DNA from: a bacterium
GTDB taxonomy: Bacteria; Krumholzibacteriota; Krumholzibacteriia; Krumholzibacteriales; Krumholzibacteriaceae
NCBI GenBank assembly: GCA_020350885.1
Contig: CP070727.1
Coordinates: 2,676,114 to 2,740,113 of the forward strand
Direction: 5' to 3'
Length of the DNA: 64,000 bases
Shown here: piece after piece, positions 53,258 to 64,000 of the stretch
How positions within the stretch are numbered: position 1 is the first letter of the stretch
How the letters are laid out: each line of letters starts with the position of its first letter
Made by a program: the position numbers and the translations under genes
The notes under the pieces: generated by a model
Databases searched by the model: none
Told to the model about the DNA's origin: nothing
Seen by the model: the letters and a program-made list of their open reading frames with translations, nothing else

Positions 53258-55006
53258 CTAGACGTCTATGTATCCTTTGAGCTTTCTGCTGCGGCTCGGG
53301 TGCATGAGTTTTCGGAGTGCCTTCGCTTCTATCTGGCGCACACGCTCGCGTGTCACCTTGAAGATCGTCCCCACCTCTTCGAGTGTTCGCGGTGTGCCAT
53401 CCCCGAGACCGAAACGGAGCCGTACGACCTTCTCCTCCCTTGCCGTCAGCGTCGCCAGAACCCGTGAAACCTGATCCTTGAGCATCGAGTGGGCGGCGGT
53501 CGTATCGGGTGAAGAGGCGGATGTGTCCTCGATGAAATCACTCAGGTTGCTGTCGTCGTCCTCGCCGATCGGACGGTCGAGTGATATGGGCTCCATGCTC
53601 GCCTTCATAACACTCTTGACCTTACCGACCGGGTAATCGAGGCGGGATGCAACCTCCTCGGGAGTAGGCTCCCGGCCGAACTCCTGGATGAGCTTGCGCT
53701 GCGTGCGGGAAACCTTGTTTATCGCTTCGATCATGTGCACCGGCACACGGATCGTTCGTGCCTGATCGGCGATCGCCCTGGTTATGGCCTGGCGGATCCA
53801 CCAGGTGGCGTAGGTGCTGAACTTGTATCCCTTTCGATAGTCGAACTTATCGACTGCACGCATGAGTCCGCTGTTCCCCTCCTGGATGAGATCGAGAAAC
53901 TCGAGTCCCCTGTTCGTATAGCGCTTGGCAATGGAGATCACCAGCCGCACGTTCGCTTCGATCATCTCCTGTTTTGCCCTGGCAGACTCACGCTCACCGA
54001 GCCTGATACTCTTTACGATCTCCCGGAGGGAATCGTAGTTGACATTTTCCTTCGCCTCGATACGGCGACAGGCTCTCTCGATATTCTTGATCTTCTTCAG
54101 AAAGTCCTCTATCTCCGCTCTCGACCATTTGAGTTTCTTCTGCAGCTTCTGCTTTTCCTTGCTCCGCCCTTTGAGGATTCTTATTGCTTCGTTCATCTTG
54201 TCACGGGTTATTCCGGCGAACTTCTCGTACTCCTGGGCCTGCTTCTTGTGTTTCTCGAGTCGCTGCAGGATGTCCTTGATCTTGTCGACGAGCCGGTCGA
54301 GTTGGGCCGGCTGAAGCTTTATCTTGCGGTACTCTTCCTGAAGCTTCTTCTTTCGCAACTCGATCTGCCGCTCGTACTGGGTCGCAGTCTTCTTGCTGAT
54401 CTTCTTCCGCAGTTTCGAGCGGAGCTCGACCGACTCTTCCCTGAGCTTGATAATCCGCTTCAGGATACAGACGTACTTCTTGACTTCCTTCTTGCCGGAG
54501 TAATGCGGATGGAGCCCTCCACTCTCGAGCTGTAGAATGTCCTCGAGCCGTATCGAATCTTTCTCGAGGCGCTCCACGAAACGCTTGAGCTCTTTTGTAG
54601 TCGCACTCAGGCTGAATACCGCTTGTGAGATCCTCAAGTGCCCCGATTCGATCCGCTTTGCTATCTCTATCTCCCCTTCACGATCCAGGAGCGGCACCTT
54701 TCCCATCTCGCGCAGATACATCCGCACCGGATCGTCATAGCGTATCGAAGTGCTCAGTAGCTCTTCGGTCTTCTTCGCCTCTTTCTGTTCACGCTTGCGG
54801 CGTGCCTCGATCTTCATTCGCGCCTTATCGTCCGAGTCGAAGAACTCGATGTTCTCGTCACTGAGGCGATCGTAGAGCTGAATGATATCCTTGGTCTCGA
54901 ACTCGTCACCTACGAGGTCCTCGATGTCCTCGTTCAGCACGTATCCCTTATCCTCGGACAGCTTTCTCAGATCGAGCAGAATCTCTTCAACCTTATTGAG
55001 ATCCAT
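53258..55006 (-). CDS. rpoD: RNA polymerase primary sigma factor RpoD
   Basis: 582 aa. Region 1.2 ([29 protein letters not shown]), then a coiled-coil-rich non-conserved region, then region 2 ([65 protein letters not shown]), region 3 (TVPVHMIE-like [26 protein letters not shown]) and region 4 ([57 protein letters not shown]). N-terminal region 1.1 is present. The start is ATG 55006 or the adjacent TTG 55009, with AAGGAGG upstream; it overlaps the end of dnaG by ~14 bp, so translation is coupled. Its promoters should match the TTGACA/TATAAT sites seen. Confidence 0.97.
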   Translation of the reverse strand: MDLNKVEEILLDLRKLSEDKGYVLNEDIEDLVGDEFETKDIIQLYDRLSDENIEFFDSDDKARMKIEARRKREQKEAKKTEELLSTSIRYDDPVRMYLREMGKVPLLDREGEIEIAKRIESGHLRISQAVFSLSATTKELKRFVERLEKDSIRLEDILQLESGGLHPHYSGKKEVKKYVCILKRIIKLREESVELRSKLRKKISKKTATQYERQIELRKKKLQEEYRKIKLQPAQLDRLVDKIKDILQRLEKHKKQAQEYEKFAGITRDKMNEAIRILKGRSKEKQKLQKKLKWSRAEIEDFLKKIKNIERACRRIEAKENVNYDSLREIVKSIRLGERESARAKQEMIEANVRLVISIAKRYTNRGLEFLDLIQEGNSGLMRAVDKFDYRKGYKFSTYATWWIRQAITRAIADQARTIRVPVHMIEAINKVSRTQRKLIQEFGREPTPEEVASRLDYPVGKVKSVMKASMEPISLDRPIGEDDDSNLSDFIEDTSASSPDTTAAHSMLKDQVSRVLATLTAREEKVVRLRFGLGDGTPRTLEEVGTIFKVTRERVRQIEAKALRKLMHPSRSRKLKGYIDV

Positions 55007-56792
55007 CAAACCGGCTTTCCTCCTTAAGACGCAACTTCGTAAGCTCTCTTGCTATCTTTCGATAGGCTTCTGCGATCTCAACCTCTTCCTCCGCGGAACC
55101 CTCGTACGGCTCCGTACGAAGCTCGATTAGACGTTTCTTCATGAGGCCCAGCTCACCCTTGAGTGCCGCCCTTCGCAGCCAGAGCAGGGTATCGGCGAGA
55201 AACTCATCCGCCGGCCCCGGTGGCGGCTGCAACAGGGCTATTTCGCTCGCCAACTTGGACAGCTCGGGGTCCTCCATCGCCCCGACAAAATCTGGGCTTG
55301 TTATATCAATATGATTTTTCAGGGCCGAGTCAAGCGCTTTGTAATACGCTCTAAGTAACGGTCCCTCAATGTCTTCCTCATCCAGGTATGTAATGACCAT
55401 CCGAGCGTAGCCCTCATTATCGAGTGCCACTCGAAAGACCTGCTTCTGGAAGCTCTGCCGCCTGCTATCGGCCGGCCCCGGTGTCTTTTCCGTAACCTCC
55501 TCTCTCCTTATCCTGCGGACACCGCCTCCGGTGCTCGCCCGCAGGGTAGGTAGCGGGACGTCGAACAGCTTCGAGAGCTCCTGGAGATAGAACTCCCTCC
55601 GCACACCGTCACCCACGTTGGCGACGGTTCCGAGGAGATGATTTACGACCTGACTCTTTCTATAGGAGGTGCGACCCCCACTCTCCGCCTCTGCCTTGAG
55701 ATATTCAAAATAACGAGGAGCAGATTGCATTAGTTCGAGCAAACTATCTGCTCCTCGTTTCCTTACAAAGCTGTCTGGATCCTCACCTTCTGGCAGAATC
55801 ACGATCTGTATTTCAAGGCCCTCGATCAGGAGCTGGTCGGCTGCCCGTACCGCTGCCCTAATCCCGGCCCTATCTCCATCATTGATAATATATACGCGAT
55901 TCGCATACCGTGCAAGGAGTCGGGCCTGATCTTCCGTCAAAGAAGTGCCGCATACAGCACAGAGATTGCGGATACCCCTCTTCCACAACATCAAGTAATC
56001 CATGTATCCTTCTACTATTACAGCTTTTCCGGTCTTCCGGATTTCATCCCTGGATTGGTTGAGGCCGTAGAGCAGCCGCCCCTTTGAATAGATGGGGCTC
56101 TCTGTCGTATTGAGGTATTTGGGCTCCGTATCGTCGAGAACCCGGCCGGCGAGCCCCACAATTCTGTTCGAAATCGTCGATATGGGAAAGATTATCCTGT
56201 TTCTGAAATAATCACGATAGCCGCTCCCGCCGCGACTCCGCATGACGATGTTCAGACCCTCGAGAACGCCGGTCGAGATCCCTTTCTCCGATGCGGCCCT
56301 GAAGAGGTTGTCCCACCCCGAAGGTGCATACCCCAGCTTGAAGAGCTCGATGAGCTCATCGTCTATCTCGCGCCGTTTAAGATAGCGGCGGGCCTTCTCC
56401 GCATCATCCCGCTTTCTGAGGGCCTCCTGGTAATATTCCGTCACGAACTCCATGGCCCGGTAGAAGGGATCCCGTTTCCCCCGCTCTTCTCCCCTGCCGA
56501 TGTAGCGGTCGACATCAACACCGAGATCCTTGCCGAGTCGCCTGACGGCCTCGACAAAACTGATCCCCTCATGGTCCATGAGGAAATGAAAAACGTTACC
56601 GCCCTTGCCGCAGCCAAAGCAGTGGTAGATCTGCTTTTCGGGGCTCACGATGAAGCTGGGGGTCTTCTCACCATGAAAGGGGCAGAGGGCCTTGAAGTTC
56701 CGGCCCGTCTTCTTGAGATCGATGAGGGCAGATATTACGGAGACGATGTCGGTTTTATCGCGGATATCATCTATGATCTTCTGTGGAATCAT
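54993..56792 (-). CDS. dnaG: DNA primase
   Basis: 599 aa. CHC2 zinc finger [12 protein letters not shown]...[11 protein letters not shown] (about 36-70), the Toprim catalytic core with [28 protein letters not shown] and [12 protein letters not shown], and a DnaB-binding C-terminal part. The start ATG 56792 has AAGG 5 nt upstream and overlaps the mutS2 stop (ATGA). It is upstream of rpoD, the dnaG-rpoD half of the macromolecular-synthesis operon. Confidence 0.97.
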   Translation of the reverse strand: MIPQKIIDDIRDKTDIVSVISALIDLKKTGRNFKALCPFHGEKTPSFIVSPEKQIYHCFGCGKGGNVFHFLMDHEGISFVEAVRRLGKDLGVDVDRYIGRGEERGKRDPFYRAMEFVTEYYQEALRKRDDAEKARRYLKRREIDDELIELFKLGYAPSGWDNLFRAASEKGISTGVLEGLNIVMRSRGGSGYRDYFRNRIIFPISTISNRIVGLAGRVLDDTEPKYLNTTESPIYSKGRLLYGLNQSRDEIRKTGKAVIVEGYMDYLMLWKRGIRNLCAVCGTSLTEDQARLLARYANRVYIINDGDRAGIRAAVRAADQLLIEGLEIQIVILPEGEDPDSFVRKRGADSLLELMQSAPRYFEYLKAEAESGGRTSYRKSQVVNHLLGTVANVGDGVRREFYLQELSKLFDVPLPTLRASTGGGVRRIRREEVTEKTPGPADSRRQSFQKQVFRVALDNEGYARMVITYLDEEDIEGPLLRAYYKALDSALKNHIDITSPDFVGAMEDPELSKLASEIALLQPPPGPADEFLADTLLWLRRAALKGELGLMKKRLIELRTEPYEGSAEEEVEIAEAYRKIARELTKLRLKEESRFDGSQ

Positions 56793-59197
56793 TTCAACCT
56801 TACCACTGCTACGCCATCGCCACCCCGTGCCGGCTCGCCGGGATGCACGCTATGCACGCGGGGATCACCCCGAAGCGTATCGTAGATGGCCTTTTTAAGG
56901 ATACCCTTGCCGACACCATGGATGACGTAAACGGTTTGAAGCCCCTGGAGAACCGCTTTATCGAGAAAGGTATCGACACGTTCGAGGGCTTCGGAGCGAT
57001 CCAGCCCCCGTACCGAAATCTCGTTCGGTACCGTCTCGAAGCTCTCGGTGCTCCAGGTCGACCTCCGTCCGGGTTCAGTCTGGATCTCCCCGTGAACGGG
57101 TGCCAGATCTTCGGCCTTCGTTTCTACACGCATGCCGCCCGCTAGTTCCAGATAGATCCGTGCCGGTCCCTGGATCGATACGACCTTGCCAGAATGCCCG
57201 AGACTGATCACCTCGACCCACATACCGGGTTTGAGATCCTCGAAATCGATGCGCTCCCCGGCGCGCTGCCTTCTGAGCTTCCGTTCGAAGTCCTCCTTGT
57301 GCTTGAGCATGCGTTCCCTGGAACGGCGAATCACCTGGCGCTCCGCCTGAGTCCTGCGGATATCCTGGATGAGGTGCTCCATTTCACGCCGTGTCGCGGT
57401 CACGATATCGAGCGCCTCGCGTTGAGCCTCCTGCACGAGTTCATCACGGTTCTTCTTGAACGATTCGATACGATCACGGTAGCGTTCCGTGAGCTCGGCG
57501 AGGATACGTTCCTTCGCTATGAGCTCTTCCTTCTCCTTAGCCATCGCCTGCTCGAGATGCTCGATATGGGCAAGAAGCTCCTCCAGGCGCACCGCGCTCT
57601 CACCAATCTGCATCTTGGCATGCTCGACGATGCCTTCGGGGAGACCCAGGCGACCCGCCATCTCGATCCCCCAGCTCCGCCCCGGGATCCCCATCCTGAG
57701 CCTGAAGAGGGGCTCGAGCCGCTCTGGATCGAAGGCAAGTGTCGCATTCACCGCACCATCCCGTTCAAAGGCCCACCCCTTGAGAGCTCGCAGGTGAGTG
57801 GTTACAATCGCCCTCCCGCAGAGATCGATGAGCCTATCGAGCGTCGCCTCGGCGAGGGCGGCACCTTCCTCGGGATCGGTGCCGTCTCCGATCTCGTCCA
57901 CCAGGACGATCGAGTGCCCGTCAACCAGTTCGAGGATCCTCTTGAGACGTACGATACGGGAGGAGAAGGTACTAAGTGATCGTTCGATCGATTGATCGTC
58001 TCCGATATCGACGAATATCTTCGTGTAACCGGGAATCCTGGTGCCCTCCGCGCACGGCACCGGCAACCCGGCCCGATCCATCAAGACGAGAAGCCCCACC
58101 GTCTTGAGTGCGACCGTCTTTCCCCCGGCGTTGGGACCGGATATGACAAGCACCTTGAGCTCCGGGCCGCACCGGAGATCAAGTGGTATGATACCCTGCA
58201 TCCCATCTCCCTCCTCGAGGCGACGCTCAAGGAGCGGATGACGGGCACCGATGAGCGATAAGCTTCCGTCGGTGCTGTGAGCAGGGGCAAGACAGTTAAA
58301 AGCGGCAGCGTAGGAAGCCTTTGCCGCTAATGCATCCAGACTGCAGAGGAGTTCCTGGTTCTCCAAGAGATCCTCCCGCACCGCATAGACCGCCGCCGTG
58401 AGCTCCCTCAGGATTCGTTCGACCTCCTGTTTCTCTTCCTGGAGCAGGGATTCGAGCTTGTTGTTGTCTCCGCTGAATTCAAGCGGTTCTATATAGAGGG
58501 ACGCACCGCTCCCGCTTGCTTGATGGACGATCCCCTTGATCGCTGCAGCCTCGCTCTTCGGCAGGGAAACGACGTAGCGCTCGCCCCTGACGGTAACGAA
58601 CTCCTCACCTCTGCCTCTCCCCTTCGCCGCGGCGAAGTCCGCGAACTGGCGCCTCAGCCGATCCCTGAGGGCTGCGATCTGTTTTCTCAGGCGCGCAAGA
58701 TTCCGGCTCGCACGATCGAGAACCCTGTGGTCCGGTCCGATTGCGTGGGTTATGCGCTGCACGATTTCTTCATGAATCGAAAAACGTGCCTGGTAGGGCA
58801 ACAGGGAGGGAAGTCGATCTCCCCTTTTCTCGAGATAACGGGCAACGGTTACTGCAATCCGTTCGTTCGTTGCAATGCGCGAAAGATCCTCTCCGCTCGC
58901 AGATATCCCTTCGGCAGAGATCTTTGTCAGTCGATTCCAGCTATCCTTCCAGCCAGCGAGCGGAAGATCCTCACCCTCGGCACGCATGGCTACGAGCTCC
59001 CCGATCTCCCGCTGACTCTCCTCGACCTCATCGTTCGAGTTGAGCATTCCACTGGCGAGGATACGTTCGACCGTGCGCTCTGCTCTGGCGAAGCCGGCTA
59101 TAATGCCGAGCACCGCATTGAACTCGAGCTTTTCTGCGGCGTGCTCGTACTCCTCATGAATCGCCGTTGCTCTCTCTCTGTCGTTTGCTTGTTTCAT
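56789..59197 (-). CDS. mutS2: MutS2 family protein (recombination/ribosome-rescue ATPase, Smr domain)
   Basis: 802 aa, standard length. N-terminal clamp and core, Walker A ISGPNAGGKTVALKTVGLLV (near 345), Walker B IVLVDEIGDGTDPEEGAALAEA, switch ATTHLRALK-type VTTHLRALKG, a long coiled-coil region (about 505-640) and a C-terminal Smr domain (about 720-802, SEALERVDTFLDKAVLQGLQTVYVIHGVGKGILKKAI). The usual Smr LDLRG sequence reads ISVRG, with the acidic Asp replaced; nuclease activity may be weakened. In B. subtilis it acts in ribosome-collision rescue. ATG 59197 has a poor Shine-Dalgarno. Confidence 0.93.
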   Translation of the reverse strand: MKQANDRERATAIHEEYEHAAEKLEFNAVLGIIAGFARAERTVERILASGMLNSNDEVEESQREIGELVAMRAEGEDLPLAGWKDSWNRLTKISAEGISASGEDLSRIATNERIAVTVARYLEKRGDRLPSLLPYQARFSIHEEIVQRITHAIGPDHRVLDRASRNLARLRKQIAALRDRLRRQFADFAAAKGRGRGEEFVTVRGERYVVSLPKSEAAAIKGIVHQASGSGASLYIEPLEFSGDNNKLESLLQEEKQEVERILRELTAAVYAVREDLLENQELLCSLDALAAKASYAAAFNCLAPAHSTDGSLSLIGARHPLLERRLEEGDGMQGIIPLDLRCGPELKVLVISGPNAGGKTVALKTVGLLVLMDRAGLPVPCAEGTRIPGYTKIFVDIGDDQSIERSLSTFSSRIVRLKRILELVDGHSIVLVDEIGDGTDPEEGAALAEATLDRLIDLCGRAIVTTHLRALKGWAFERDGAVNATLAFDPERLEPLFRLRMGIPGRSWGIEMAGRLGLPEGIVEHAKMQIGESAVRLEELLAHIEHLEQAMAKEKEELIAKERILAELTERYRDRIESFKKNRDELVQEAQREALDIVTATRREMEHLIQDIRRTQAERQVIRRSRERMLKHKEDFERKLRRQRAGERIDFEDLKPGMWVEVISLGHSGKVVSIQGPARIYLELAGGMRVETKAEDLAPVHGEIQTEPGRRSTWSTESFETVPNEISVRGLDRSEALERVDTFLDKAVLQGLQTVYVIHGVGKGILKKAIYDTLRGDPRVHSVHPGEPARGGDGVAVVRLK

Positions 59198-59242
59198 CGG
59201 GACATCGAGGGAAGATTTTGGAAACCGTACTAACGGTTTCTC

Positions 59243-59860
59243 TTACGTCTCCTGGGCGGAATCTCGAATCTTTTCTTCCTGTTCCTTGATTTTCTTCTCC
59301 ATATTCTTCGCCTTCTCACGTATCTTCTCGAGCTTCACCTCTTCGGATGTTCGCATAATCCGTTTGAAATCGAGACGGGCAGGCGAATGCGAAAGAACGA
59401 GATCGAATAGACCTGGCAGGATCGGATAGATGACGGAGGGCAACGGATCGTCACGCACATCATCCTTAAAATCCGCCGGCAGCGGCAGGTGCAAGAGAAT
59501 GATGAGAACCAGGCTTATGAGAAGCGCACCCTTGAATACGCCGAACAGCCCCCCTCCGATCCTGTCCAGTGGTCCGAGAAGAGTAACGCTCGTGACTTTT
59601 TGGAAAAAGAGTCCCAGAAAATAGAATACGATAAGAATGCCGATGAATATAGCTATCGCCGAGATCACCAGGGTTACCTGATAGGGAAGATCCAGTTTGG
59701 TATCGAGATATCCGGCGACGTGATGAGCAAGGTAAAAGGCACCTATGAATGCTGCAATGATACCGATGATCTCAAGAACCTGACGGATAAGCCCCCGCTT
59801 CAATCCCCACACAAAGAAAATCACGAGAACAATGAGGATGATGATATCTATGACTCCCAA
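59243..59860 (-). CDS. cvpA: CvpA-family inner-membrane protein
   Basis: 205 aa. Four hydrophobic helices with GVIDIIILIVLVIFFVWGLKRGLIRQVLEIIGIIAAFIGAFYLA opening, the CvpA form, then a charged coiled-coil tail (VKLEKIREKAKNMEKKIKEQEEKIRD). Family functions include colicin V export-related and membrane-division roles; unspecific here. The start is TTG 59860, immediately after yqeY, giving a 9-bp gap. It is followed by mutS2 (46 bp), the widespread cvpA-mutS2 order. Confidence 0.82.
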   Translation of the reverse strand: MGVIDIIILIVLVIFFVWGLKRGLIRQVLEIIGIIAAFIGAFYLAHHVAGYLDTKLDLPYQVTLVISAIAIFIGILIVFYFLGLFFQKVTSVTLLGPLDRIGGGLFGVFKGALLISLVLIILLHLPLPADFKDDVRDDPLPSVIYPILPGLFDLVLSHSPARLDFKRIMRTSEEVKLEKIREKAKNMEKKIKEQEEKIRDSAQET

Positions 59861-59868
59861 TCGCCGGC

Positions 59869-60327
59869 CTATCCTTTCCGTAGAAGATCGGAGACGATAC
59901 GGTTGACGGTCTTGCCGTCGACCCTTCCCCTGAATCGTTTCATCATTTCACCCATGACCCTGCCGATATCACGCGGCCCCGCCGCCTCAAGCTCGGCGAT
60001 CACTTCCTTCGACTTCTCGGTGATCTCTTCCTCGTTCATCTGTTCGGGGAGATACGACATGACGACCTCCAGCTCGGCCACTTCCTTGGCGATGAGATCA
60101 TCACGGCCGCCTTTCCTGAACTCCTCGATCGATTCCCTGCAGCGCTTCGCATAGCTTGCCAACACGGCCATTTCCTGTTCCTCGACGAGCTCTTCCCGCT
60201 CCTCGAGCTCCGCGTTCTTGAGGGCGCTCAGGAGCATCCGCAAGGCGGATATGCGTGGTTTGTCATTATTCTTAATGGCCCCCTTGAGATCTTTGTAAAT
60301 CTTCCCTGCAATGATGTTCCTTTCCAC
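59869..60327 (-). CDS. GatB/YqeY domain protein
   Basis: 152 aa. The GatB/YqeY tRNA-binding domain as a stand-alone protein: IYKDLKGAIKNNDKPRISALRMLLSALKNAELEERE, then AKRCRESIEEFRKGGRDDLIAKEVAELEVVMSYLPEQMNEEEI, ending RVDGKTVNRIVSDLLRKG. Molecular role is unproven; possibly tRNA-related. The GTG at 60327 has AAAGGG 6 nt upstream and matches family length; the frame opens at 60378. It is the gene before cvpA. Confidence 0.88.
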   Translation of the reverse strand: MERNIIAGKIYKDLKGAIKNNDKPRISALRMLLSALKNAELEEREELVEEQEMAVLASYAKRCRESIEEFRKGGRDDLIAKEVAELEVVMSYLPEQMNEEEITEKSKEVIAELEAAGPRDIGRVMGEMMKRFRGRVDGKTVNRIVSDLLRKG

Positions 60328-60405
60328 TGAAATCCCTTTCATACAGCTATACGAAGGATGCGTATGAAAGTATTGCATGCGTGAAGGCCCGTGTCAATGA
60401 ATGGT

Positions 60406-61137
60406 TCAGGGGAGAGGGATACGCCCGGTGTGGAGAGAGAAAAGTAGGCAGACTGCCGCCGTCTCGCTCCGCAACCGGTACCGCCCCAGTGAAACGGGTA
60501 CGGCGCCCAGCCCGAGCATCGCATCGATCTCCGTATCATCAAATCCACCCTCCGGACCGACAATTCCAAGCACGCTGTCCGTCTCGTTGATCCCGTGCGG
60601 TGCGGAAGGAGCCGTTTCCCGGTGAGCGAGGTAGACCGTACTGTACGAAGGAAAGAGGGACAGGAGCGACTCGAAACCAACGACCTCGGATACATCGGGA
60701 AAATATGGAAACCCGGACTGCTTGCATGCCGCCACTGCCTTTTTCAGAAGCCGTTCTCGTTTACGTTCCCCAGCTCCGCCCCCATTTCGCCACACACACC
60801 GTGCGGAGCGAAAGGGGATGAATTTCCTGATCCCGAGCTCAGTGCACTTCTCCACCGCCAGATCCATCCGGTGCGCCTTTGTAACAGCCAGAGCCAGATC
60901 GAGGGGAGGTGGCGGTTCGGCTTGCAAATGCGAACGGATCTCGAGCTCGCACCGCTCACCGTCGGAGGAGACCAGCACGGCCTCGTAGATACCTCCCCGG
61001 CCGTCGAGCAGGGTGACGGAGCCGCCCACCCGCACACGAGCAACCCGTACCATGTGATGGGATTCAGCGGGCGCGAGGCACACCCTCCCCCGCTGTGCCG
61101 CACCGGGTGTTATGACGAAGTATCCCTTATGAGTCAT
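60406..61137 (-). CDS. rsmE: 16S rRNA (uracil1498-N3)-methyltransferase
   Basis: 243 aa SPOUT-class methyltransferase that modifies 16S rRNA helix 44. SAESHHMVRVARVRVGGSVTLLDGRGGIYEAVLVS N-terminal RNA-binding part, the KCTELGIRKFIPFRSARCVW region, GPEGGFDDTEIDAM and the C-terminal knot VSLGRYRLRSETAAVCLL. It lies 3 bp after dnaJ (translational coupling likely). The dnaJ-rsmE order is common. Confidence 0.93.
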   Translation of the reverse strand: MTHKGYFVITPGAAQRGRVCLAPAESHHMVRVARVRVGGSVTLLDGRGGIYEAVLVSSDGERCELEIRSHLQAEPPPPLDLALAVTKAHRMDLAVEKCTELGIRKFIPFRSARCVWRNGGGAGERKRERLLKKAVAACKQSGFPYFPDVSEVVGFESLLSLFPSYSTVYLAHRETAPSAPHGINETDSVLGIVGPEGGFDDTEIDAMLGLGAVPVSLGRYRLRSETAAVCLLFSLHTGRIPLP

Positions 61138-61140
61138 GGG

Positions 61141-62283
61141 TCAGCTTGAATAGATCTTTTTTCCGGGAGGTGGCGGCTTGTCCTTTGCCTTGCTGTCAAG
61201 CTCCTCGAAGCATTGGCGCTCGGCTTTGCCGATATTCTGGGGGGTCCATGCCACCAGGCGAACAAGCTGATCACCCCTGCCGTATGAATGAAGCCGTTGA
61301 ATTCCCTTACCCTTGAGCCGGAAGATCTTGTGCGAGTGGGTGCCGGGAGGGATCTTCAACGCTGCCTTCCCGTCCAGCGTCGGTACCTCGACACGGGCAC
61401 CGAGAGCGAGCTGTGAAAAGCTGACGGGCAGGTCGCAGAGCACATCGAAGCCGTGCCTCTCGAATACCTCGTCCTCAACCTCCTGGATGAGTATAATGAG
61501 GTCTCCGGCCGGACCGCCCCGGGGTCCCACATCCCCCTGACCTTCAAGGGAAATGTAGTTGCCCGTACTGACACCGCCCGGGATCTTTACTTCGACGCTC
61601 TTGCTTCCCTTCACCCGTCCGGTACCGCTGCACTCCGGGCATGGATCCTTGATTATGGCCCCCTCACCCCCGCATGTTGTGCAGGGTGTGATGTTGACGA
61701 ACTGGCCGAATAACGACCGGGATACGTGTCTCAACTCACCGGTGCCGTGGCAGGTCGGGCATGTCTCCTTTGATGAGCTCTTCTCAGCACCGCTTCCACT
61801 GCAACTGGTGCATGTGATCATCCGGTTGACCTTGATCTTCTTTGTGACCCCCGTTGCGACCTCACGCAACTTCAGCTTCAACCGAACCTGGAGATCCTTT
61901 CCCCGGCTGACCCGGCGTCCCCCCCTTCCGCGCGAGGTTGCGCCGGTTCCGAAGAAATCCTCGAACCCCCCGAATCCACCGAAGTCACGCATGAAGGCGC
62001 GCAGGGCGTCGCTGAGATCAAAGCCGCCGAAACCGCCGAAACCGCCCGCCCCCGCCCCGGAAACACCGGCGTGACCGAACTGGTCGTACTGGGCGCGCTT
62101 CTCCTGATCACGGAGCACCTCGTAAGCCTCCGTGGCCTCCTTGAACTTCTCCTCGGCCTCCTTGTTACCGGGATTCTTGTCGGGATGATACTTGAGCGCA
62201 AGCTTCCGGTAGGCCTTCTTGATATCATCCGGCGAGGTATCACGGCCTACGCCGAGAACCTCATAGTAGTCACGTTTTGTCAT
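61141..62283 (-). CDS. dnaJ: Chaperone DnaJ
   Basis: 380 aa. J domain with HPD in [11 protein letters not shown] (residues about 33-35), G/F-rich segment ([18 protein letters not shown]), a complete zinc-binding domain with four CxxCxGxG units ([32 protein letters not shown]) and the C-terminal substrate domains. A type I Hsp40 co-chaperone for DnaK. ATG 62283 is 48 bp downstream of dnaK stop. Confidence 0.97.
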   Translation of the reverse strand: MTKRDYYEVLGVGRDTSPDDIKKAYRKLALKYHPDKNPGNKEAEEKFKEATEAYEVLRDQEKRAQYDQFGHAGVSGAGAGGFGGFGGFDLSDALRAFMRDFGGFGGFEDFFGTGATSRGRGGRRVSRGKDLQVRLKLKLREVATGVTKKIKVNRMITCTSCSGSGAEKSSSKETCPTCHGTGELRHVSRSLFGQFVNITPCTTCGGEGAIIKDPCPECSGTGRVKGSKSVEVKIPGGVSTGNYISLEGQGDVGPRGGPAGDLIILIQEVEDEVFERHGFDVLCDLPVSFSQLALGARVEVPTLDGKAALKIPPGTHSHKIFRLKGKGIQRLHSYGRGDQLVRLVAWTPQNIGKAERQCFEELDSKAKDKPPPPGKKIYSS

Positions 62284-62331
62284 GCCCCAAAAGACTCACC
62301 GTAACGAAATTCGAGCGGATTGAGATATCGA

Positions 62332-63999
62332 TTATTCCTCGCTGCCGAACTCGCTGTCCGCCGTTGACTGATACATCAGCTCGGCGATCTTGTAGACAGC
62401 CGCCGACAGTGCCTCTGTCGCCTTCTTGATCTCGTCGATATCCTCATCATCCCCCTTCTTCTTCATCAGATCCTTGAGCTGTGAGAGGGCGGTGGTGATC
62501 CGCGTCTTATCGTCGGACGGGATATCATCACCGTGATCGAAGACTGTTTGCTCCGTCGAGTAGATCAAGGTCTCTGCCTCGTTCTTGAGCCGCACCGTCA
62601 TCTTCTTGGCCTCATCCTCGAGAGCGTGCTCCTCCGCCTCCCTGAGCATGTTATCGATCTCATTATCCGAAAGGCCGCTCGAGACCTTAACTTCGATCTC
62701 CTGTTCCTTCCCTGTGCCGAGATCCTTCGCAGAGACATGCACAATACCGTTGGCGTCGATGTCGAAAGCCACCTCGATCTGCGGCACACCGCGTGGTGCC
62801 GGCGGAAGACCAACCAGGTCGAACCGAGCGAGTGTCCGGTTGTCCTTCGCCATCTCACGCTCTCCCTGGAGCACATGGATACTGACCGCCGGCTGGTTAT
62901 CGGTCGCGGTCGAGAAGACCTGGCTCTTCCGGCACGGGACCGTCGTGTTTCGCTCCATCAACTTTGTCATGAGACCGCCGAGGGTCTCGATGCCGAGGCT
63001 CAGTGGCGTTACATCGAGAAGCAGGATCTCCTCGACCTCGCCGGAAAGCACCCCGGCCTGGATTGCCGCACCCATTGCCACGACTTCGTCGGGATTGACC
63101 CCCTTATTCGGCTCCTTGCCGAAGAATTCCTTGACGAACTTCCGGACATAGGGGATCCGTGTCGAGCCGCCGACGAGGATCACATCATCGACATTTCTGG
63201 CCGTCATGCTGGCATCGTTGAGGGCCTGCTTGCACGGTTCGAGCGTCTTGTGAACGAGCGGCATAATCAACCGCTCCATAGTGGCACGGGTGAGCATCAT
63301 ATCGAGATGTCTGGGGCCCTCATCCGTTGCGCAGATGAACGGGAGGTTGATATTGGTTTCATGAACACTGCTCAACTCGCACTTCGCCTTCTCGGCCGCC
63401 TCCCGGATACGCTGTATCGCCATCTTGTCTTCGGAAAGATTGGTACCATCACTCTTTTCATACTCCTCGATGATCCAGTCCATTATCACACGGTCAAAAT
63501 CGTCACCGCCGAGCATCGTATCACCGCTCGTCGACTTCACCTGGTACACACCCTGGCTGAGCTCGAGGATCGAGATATCGAAAGTGCCACCGCCGAGATC
63601 GTATACGGCGATCTTGCCGACCTTCTCCTTGTCCAGACCGTAGGCCAGCGATGCCGCCGTCGGCTCGTTCACGATACGAAGCACCTCGAGCCCGGCGATC
63701 TTGCCGGCATCCTTTGTCGCCTGGCGCTGGGCATCGTTGAAGTATGCCGGTACCGTGATCACAGCCTGGGTGATCTCCTCTCCTACGTATTCCTCGGCAT
63801 ACTGCTTTATCGACCGAAGAATCATCGCCGAGATCTCTGCGGGGCGGTAGGTCTTGTCTTTGAGCTTGATCAGGATCTCATCACCCTTTCCGCGCTCGAC
63901 CTTGTAGGATACGTGCTTAATCTCTTCTTCCGCCTCGGAGTAACGCCTTCCTATGAACCGCTTGATCGAATAGACCGTATTCTCGGGATTTGTTATCGA
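62332..63999 (-). CDS. dnaK: Chaperone DnaK, partial (N-terminus off window)
   Basis: Hsp70 of which 555 codons are in view; the N-terminal ~45 residues lie beyond the right edge. The visible part begins [20 protein letters not shown] and continues [104 protein letters not shown] and [26 protein letters not shown]. The substrate-binding domain and helical lid are intact; the tail ends SEFGSEE. With dnaJ it forms the usual dnaK-dnaJ operon. Confidence 0.97.
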   Translation of the reverse strand, partial: SITNPENTVYSIKRFIGRRYSEAEEEIKHVSYKVERGKGDEILIKLKDKTYRPAEISAMILRSIKQYAEEYVGEEITQAVITVPAYFNDAQRQATKDAGKIAGLEVLRIVNEPTAASLAYGLDKEKVGKIAVYDLGGGTFDISILELSQGVYQVKSTSGDTMLGGDDFDRVIMDWIIEEYEKSDGTNLSEDKMAIQRIREAAEKAKCELSSVHETNINLPFICATDEGPRHLDMMLTRATMERLIMPLVHKTLEPCKQALNDASMTARNVDDVILVGGSTRIPYVRKFVKEFFGKEPNKGVNPDEVVAMGAAIQAGVLSGEVEEILLLDVTPLSLGIETLGGLMTKLMERNTTVPCRKSQVFSTATDNQPAVSIHVLQGEREMAKDNRTLARFDLVGLPPAPRGVPQIEVAFDIDANGIVHVSAKDLGTGKEQEIEVKVSSGLSDNEIDNMLREAEEHALEDEAKKMTVRLKNEAETLIYSTEQTVFDHGDDIPSDDKTRITTALSQLKDLMKKKGDDEDIDEIKKATEALSAAVYKIAELMYQSTADSEFGSEE

Positions 64000-64000
64000 T

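Noticed and set aside
1..64000. Stop-codon reassignment (TGA as sense) genome-wide
   Set aside because: TGA is the natural end of gatA, gatC and other genes with correctly placed downstream starts, so only the single case at 46011 is unusual.
1..64000. CRISPR arrays, insertion sequences, prophage or integrase
   Set aside because: No spaced direct repeats, transposase/integrase motifs or phage structural genes were seen.

Overview
The window reads as chromosomal DNA of a diderm (Gram-negative) bacterium. Signs of an outer membrane are a TamA/TamB pair, a second large outer-membrane barrel protein, several lipoproteins, and a secreted protein ending in the FlgD-like/type IX-style sorting domain (motif NFPNPFNPAT). 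That combination, with GatCAB-dependent tRNA amidation, short EF-Ts and DUF5362- and DUF2914-type genes, suggests an uncultured FCB-superphylum lineage (Krumholzibacteriota, Eisenbacteria or Latescibacterota-like). This placement is inference; no rRNA gene is present. Almost all genes lie on the minus strand. I saw no insertion sequence, prophage, CRISPR array or att site.

Layout. 1-2959: gatCAB operon (gatB runs off the left edge). 3023-5185: UvrD/PcrA helicase. 5234-14485: envelope block tamA-tamB plus a peptidase/TolB-propeller/barrel protein, with a small divergent lipoprotein gene. 15016-23222: a ten-gene housekeeping operon from a strong promoter, rplM-rpsI-rpsB-tsf-pyrH-frr-uppS-cdsA-dxr-rseP. 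23263-29978: recJ-rsh-dtd-maf-yjbQ-mtnA. 30018-31830: RNase P RNA, an RNase H family gene and a zinc-ribbon coiled-coil gene. 32143-52624: accessory region with a Ycf48-like propeller, GT87-like glycosyltransferase, GNAT, DUF2914, an ABC exporter, the big cohesin-like/FlgD-like surface protein, an SLC12-like permease with a V4R-like partner, a methyltransferase, a PQQ-type propeller, a SUMF1-domain lipoprotein, a nucleotide exchanger, a fused hydrolase and an ALDH7-type dehydrogenase. 52679-64000: DUF5362, a CAU tRNA, rpoD-dnaG-mutS2, cvpA, yqeY, rsmE, dnaJ and partial dnaK.

The most unusual points are: (i) a propeller gene broken by one in-frame TGA that is followed, 17 nt later, by a hairpin with a GGTC loop resembling a bacterial SECIS; (ii) two intergenic regions that look like undescribed structured RNAs, one a long 5' leader of the FlgD-like surface protein, the other a short transcription unit ending in a strong terminator just upstream of the zinc-ribbon gene; (iii) two multi-domain envelope proteins with HExxH peptidase motifs in uncommon fusions.
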